DNA of 37,322 bases from an uncultured bacterium (GTDB lineage Bacteria > Bacillota_I > Bacilli_A > Acholeplasmatales > Anaeroplasmataceae): assembly GCA_949292525.1 (NCBI GenBank), contig CASEZJ010000006.1, positions 1 through 37,322 of the forward strand. Direction: 5' to 3'. Positions 34,736 to 37,322 of this stretch are shown one piece after another (within the stretch, counting starts at the first letter, position 1; every line of letters starts with the position of its first letter). A model generated the notes under the pieces. The model made no database searches. It was not told the DNA's origin and worked only from the letters and a program-made list of their open reading frames with translations. Position numbers and translations under genes: made by a program.

Positions 34736-34807
34736 TAAAAAAACAAAAAATTATATAAAACCTACATTAAATAATAGCCGAAATTCATTTATTTTTCACC
34801 TTTTATT

Positions 34808-34836
34808 TTGCTATTTTATAGCCTATAAGTTATAAT
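34808..34836 (+). promoter_or_regulatory. Promoter of the coiled-coil gene
   Basis: TTGCTA (34808-34813) and a perfect TATAAT (34831-34836) with 17 bases between. Transcription would begin near 34843, about 27 bases before the ATG. Confidence 0.75.
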
Positions 34837-34869
34837 TATAAATAGATTAAATTAAGGCAGGTGGTAAAG

Positions 34870-37322
34870 ATGAAAAACAAATATGATTTCGATAAATTTG
34901 AAATCGATTTTTCAAATATTTTAAATGCCTTCACTGCCAATAACTTGATTAAAGATTCCGTTATTAGTTCTATTAAAGTAGCCTTTAAAACTTTTAAAGA
35001 TAAAACTATAAATAATTTTGCTAATCATACCTACGCTAAAAACAAAATTATTGATCGAAAAAAACAAGAAGCTCAAGAATATAAGACTATAAATACGAAT
35101 CTAAATAATAAATATTTAGTTAGAAAAGAAAATATCAAAAAAATAAATAAAAATAATATACTTCAAACTAATCAAATAATCCATCAAAAACAAAATGAAT
35201 GTCGAGCTGAATTAGACGCTTTATATGAGCAATACCAAACTAAAATCGAAAAAACAAAGGCTAATATCGAGCCTATAAATAAAGCTTATGATTTAAATTT
35301 AAAACATTTAGAAAAGAATCTCAATATGGCTTTAGAATCTTATTCTACTTTCTTAGATAAGAAAGCTTTAGAAACTAATAATATAATTAATAAAATACAT
35401 TCTTCTTATTCTAAACAAATAATTATCTCTAACGAAGAAGATAATGCCGAGATTTTAAATATTGAGAAACAAATCAAAGCGAAAAAAGATGAGCTTGTTA
35501 AATTAGATAATGAATTTAATGAAAATAAAAATCTTATCTTACAAAAAAAATTATTAACTATCACTAACCTTAATAATGACATAAGAGATAAAACTAAACA
35601 AGAGAATATTAAACTTAAGAGTGAAAAAGAAAATAATATTATTAAACAAAAAGATATTGAAAAACAATTATCATATTACGAAGATGAATTTAATGATAAA
35701 TCTCAACAAATTTTAGCTAATTTCATCAACGAGTTAAATACCTTAGATGAGAGTAATGAATTAACAGAAAAACAATATAAAAGTGATTGTGAAAGAGTTA
35801 AAAGAGAATATTTCTATACCTATTATTCTTTAAATAACGAACTTAATAATTATTTAAAAAAGATCAATAAAGAAACTAATGAGAGTTTAAAGATACGTTT
35901 AATAAATAAGCGCTTAATTAAGCTAAAAATTAATACATTTTATCAGAAAATTAAAGAGATTAAATTTTATTACAATACTGAAATAACAAAATTAAAATCT
36001 AATTATGATGATGAAATTGCCAAAAATAATTTAGCTAAAAGAATAGCTGAAATAAATAAAAACTATGAATTAGAAATGGCTAATATTGAGTTTAACACTA
36101 TGAAGGATAATAATAAATTGTTAAGTGAATTTGTTTCACAACAAATTGCCTTAAACCAATCAAACATTTCTAATTATTATGAATATGGAATTATTAAGAG
36201 TAAAGATAAATATGGTATTGAAGTAGCTAATTATGATAAAGAAATCAATTTATTACAAGCTACTCATCAATATTTATCTAATAAAATAAGGCTTGAAATA
36301 TTAGACTTAAAAGCTTTAGAAAATCAAATTTATAACATAATGCAGCTAAGAGAAGAGTATTACAATAATTCTTCTTTTGAAGCTTGTAAACTTGAACAAA
36401 TAATTTCAAATCTTGAACTAGATCGTAATGCTAAGATCAATGAATATAATCATAAACAATATGCTAAAAAAATGAAGATTGTTGAATTATATAAAGATCT
36501 ACAATTAAATAAGATTGATTTACGTATTGATTATATTAAAGAAGATTTAAAACTTAAACGTAAGTTAATTAACATGCGTTTCGCGAAAGAAAGACTTCCT
36601 TATGTAAATAGAATAGATGAAATTAGAACTAAGGAGATTTATTATCTTGAGTTTGAAGATTGTCATCATGATAAGAATACTGGTTTAGCAGAACTTAATC
36701 ATAATCGGAAAAATTACCGCTTTGATGCTTTATTGTTAAATCAAAATGGTTCTTTTGTTTTTCTACTATTAGATGATTTAGTTACTTTATTAAAAGAAAT
36801 TACTAATTCTGTCAGCGAAAAATTAGATCAAACAAATTATTCAATTTTATATAATAATTTAGCTGCTATTATCTTTAATTATTATTCTATTATCTTTAAA
36901 AACTTTACTGATAGTGAAATATTAGTTCTTGAAGAAAGAATTCAAAATGAAACTAAGAATACTTATAAGATTAAAAAAGATGATTTAACTATTAGTTATA
37001 AAGCTAATACTGCTAAATTACAGACTAAGATTGAAGATTTTAATAAGATAATAAATAAATATGATATTACTACTTCTAAATATTTAACAAAGATAAATAA
37101 TTTAAACTATGACATTAATAAAATAAGGGAAAATACTAATATATTTTCCTTTATATTCGATCGTGATCGGATGAAATTAGCTAAAGATTTAGATTATTAT
37201 AAAAAAGGTTTAAAGAAAATTAAACGTTCTAAGCATAATATAGCTAATTTAATTATTGGTATTAATAAAAAAATTAAAAATATCCAAAAAGGCTATAATA
37301 AAACCTTACTTAAATATGATAA
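34870..37322 (+). CDS. Large coiled-coil protein, incomplete at the right edge (at least 817 aa)
   Basis: The frame is open from ATG 34870, with AGGTGG five bases upstream, to the end of the window (817 codons and two bases). The product is rich in Lys, Asn, Glu and Ile and predicted by eye to be mostly coiled coil from about 60 to 560. A more globular stretch follows at about 565-660 (with the hydrophobic FVFLLLDDLVTLLKEI), and then coiled coil again. No Walker motif, signal peptide or membrane helix is seen, so it is not an SMC protein in the part visible. I know no family. Candidates are cytoskeletal or cell-architecture proteins, which wall-poor Mollicute relatives often have; that is inference. 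Confidence 0.85.
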   Translation, partial: MKNKYDFDKFEIDFSNILNAFTANNLIKDSVISSIKVAFKTFKDKTINNFANHTYAKNKIIDRKKQEAQEYKTINTNLNNKYLVRKENIKKINKNNILQTNQIIHQKQNECRAELDALYEQYQTKIEKTKANIEPINKAYDLNLKHLEKNLNMALESYSTFLDKKALETNNIINKIHSSYSKQIIISNEEDNAEILNIEKQIKAKKDELVKLDNEFNENKNLILQKKLLTITNLNNDIRDKTKQENIKLKSEKENNIIKQKDIEKQLSYYEDEFNDKSQQILANFINELNTLDESNELTEKQYKSDCERVKREYFYTYYSLNNELNNYLKKINKETNESLKIRLINKRLIKLKINTFYQKIKEIKFYYNTEITKLKSNYDDEIAKNNLAKRIAEINKNYELEMANIEFNTMKDNNKLLSEFVSQQIALNQSNISNYYEYGIIKSKDKYGIEVANYDKEINLLQATHQYLSNKIRLEILDLKALENQIYNIMQLREEYYNNSSFEACKLEQIISNLELDRNAKINEYNHKQYAKKMKIVELYKDLQLNKIDLRIDYIKEDLKLKRKLINMRFAKERLPYVNRIDEIRTKEIYYLEFEDCHHDKNTGLAELNHNRKNYRFDALLLNQNGSFVFLLLDDLVTLLKEITNSVSEKLDQTNYSILYNNLAAIIFNYYSIIFKNFTDSEILVLEERIQNETKNTYKIKKDDLTISYKANTAKLQTKIEDFNKIINKYDITTSKYLTKINNLNYDINKIRENTNIFSFIFDRDRMKLAKDLDYYKKGLKKIKRSKHNIANLIIGINKKIKNIQKGYNKTLLKYD

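Overview
The window is AT-rich DNA from a low-GC Gram-positive bacterium, most likely an uncultured member of the Bacilli/Mollicutes-like lineages. Supporting points are the gene order (ruvA-ruvB-queA-ppi-tgt and HPr next to secG-rnr-smpB-ssrA), an HPr with both His15 and Ser46, AGGAGG-type ribosome binding sites, and the use of all three stop codons. TGA ends genes such as ruvB, so the Mycoplasma code is excluded. No species can be named.

Layout: (1) 1-3.6 kb holds a tiny membrane protein gene, a CofE-like (F420 ligase family) gene divergent from a LysR regulator, and a minus-strand set of MazG-like, DpnD/PcfM-like and GrpB genes. A decapitated DUF2075-type helicase fragment lies just upstream of these. 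(2) 3.6-11.4 kb is a tight six-gene minus-strand operon: 80-aa protein, 839-aa multi-HTH protein with RNA-polymerase-like DNA-binding modules, GHKL (MORC/MutL-like) ATPase, 306-aa unknown, DUF6339-like protein, and a Dam-type adenine methyltransferase. I read it as a restriction-modification-like defence system. Its nuclease is not recognisable, so it is the best candidate here for an undescribed system. (3) 11.7-12.2 kb is a zinc-ribbon/coiled-coil gene behind an operator-like promoter. (4) 12.5-22.4 kb is a type I restriction-modification locus (hsdR, hsdS, hsdM). It carries its own tyrosine recombinase, three silent half-hsdS cassettes and four copies of a short recombination site, and so looks like a phase-variable specificity shuffler. 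An IS110 element with a candidate bridge RNA sits beside hsdR. (5) 22.6-34.7 kb is core genome on the minus strand: ssrA, smpB, rnr, secG, pdp, S51 peptidase, trmB, pepV, ptsH, an EIIB-like membrane protein, tgt, cyclophilin, queA, ruvB, ruvA. (6) From 34.87 kb a long coiled-coil gene runs off the right edge on the plus strand.

How the parts fit: regions 2-4 form a defence island lying between the truncated helicase on the left and the ssrA/smpB core block on the right. The two methyltransferase systems would mark self DNA, and the hsdS cassettes would change the mark of one of them. The core block is mostly overlapping or closely spaced genes, apparently read from one promoter in front of ruvA, with an internal terminator between secG and rnr and a separate promoter for ssrA. 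All identifications come from reading motifs by eye; no database search was possible.
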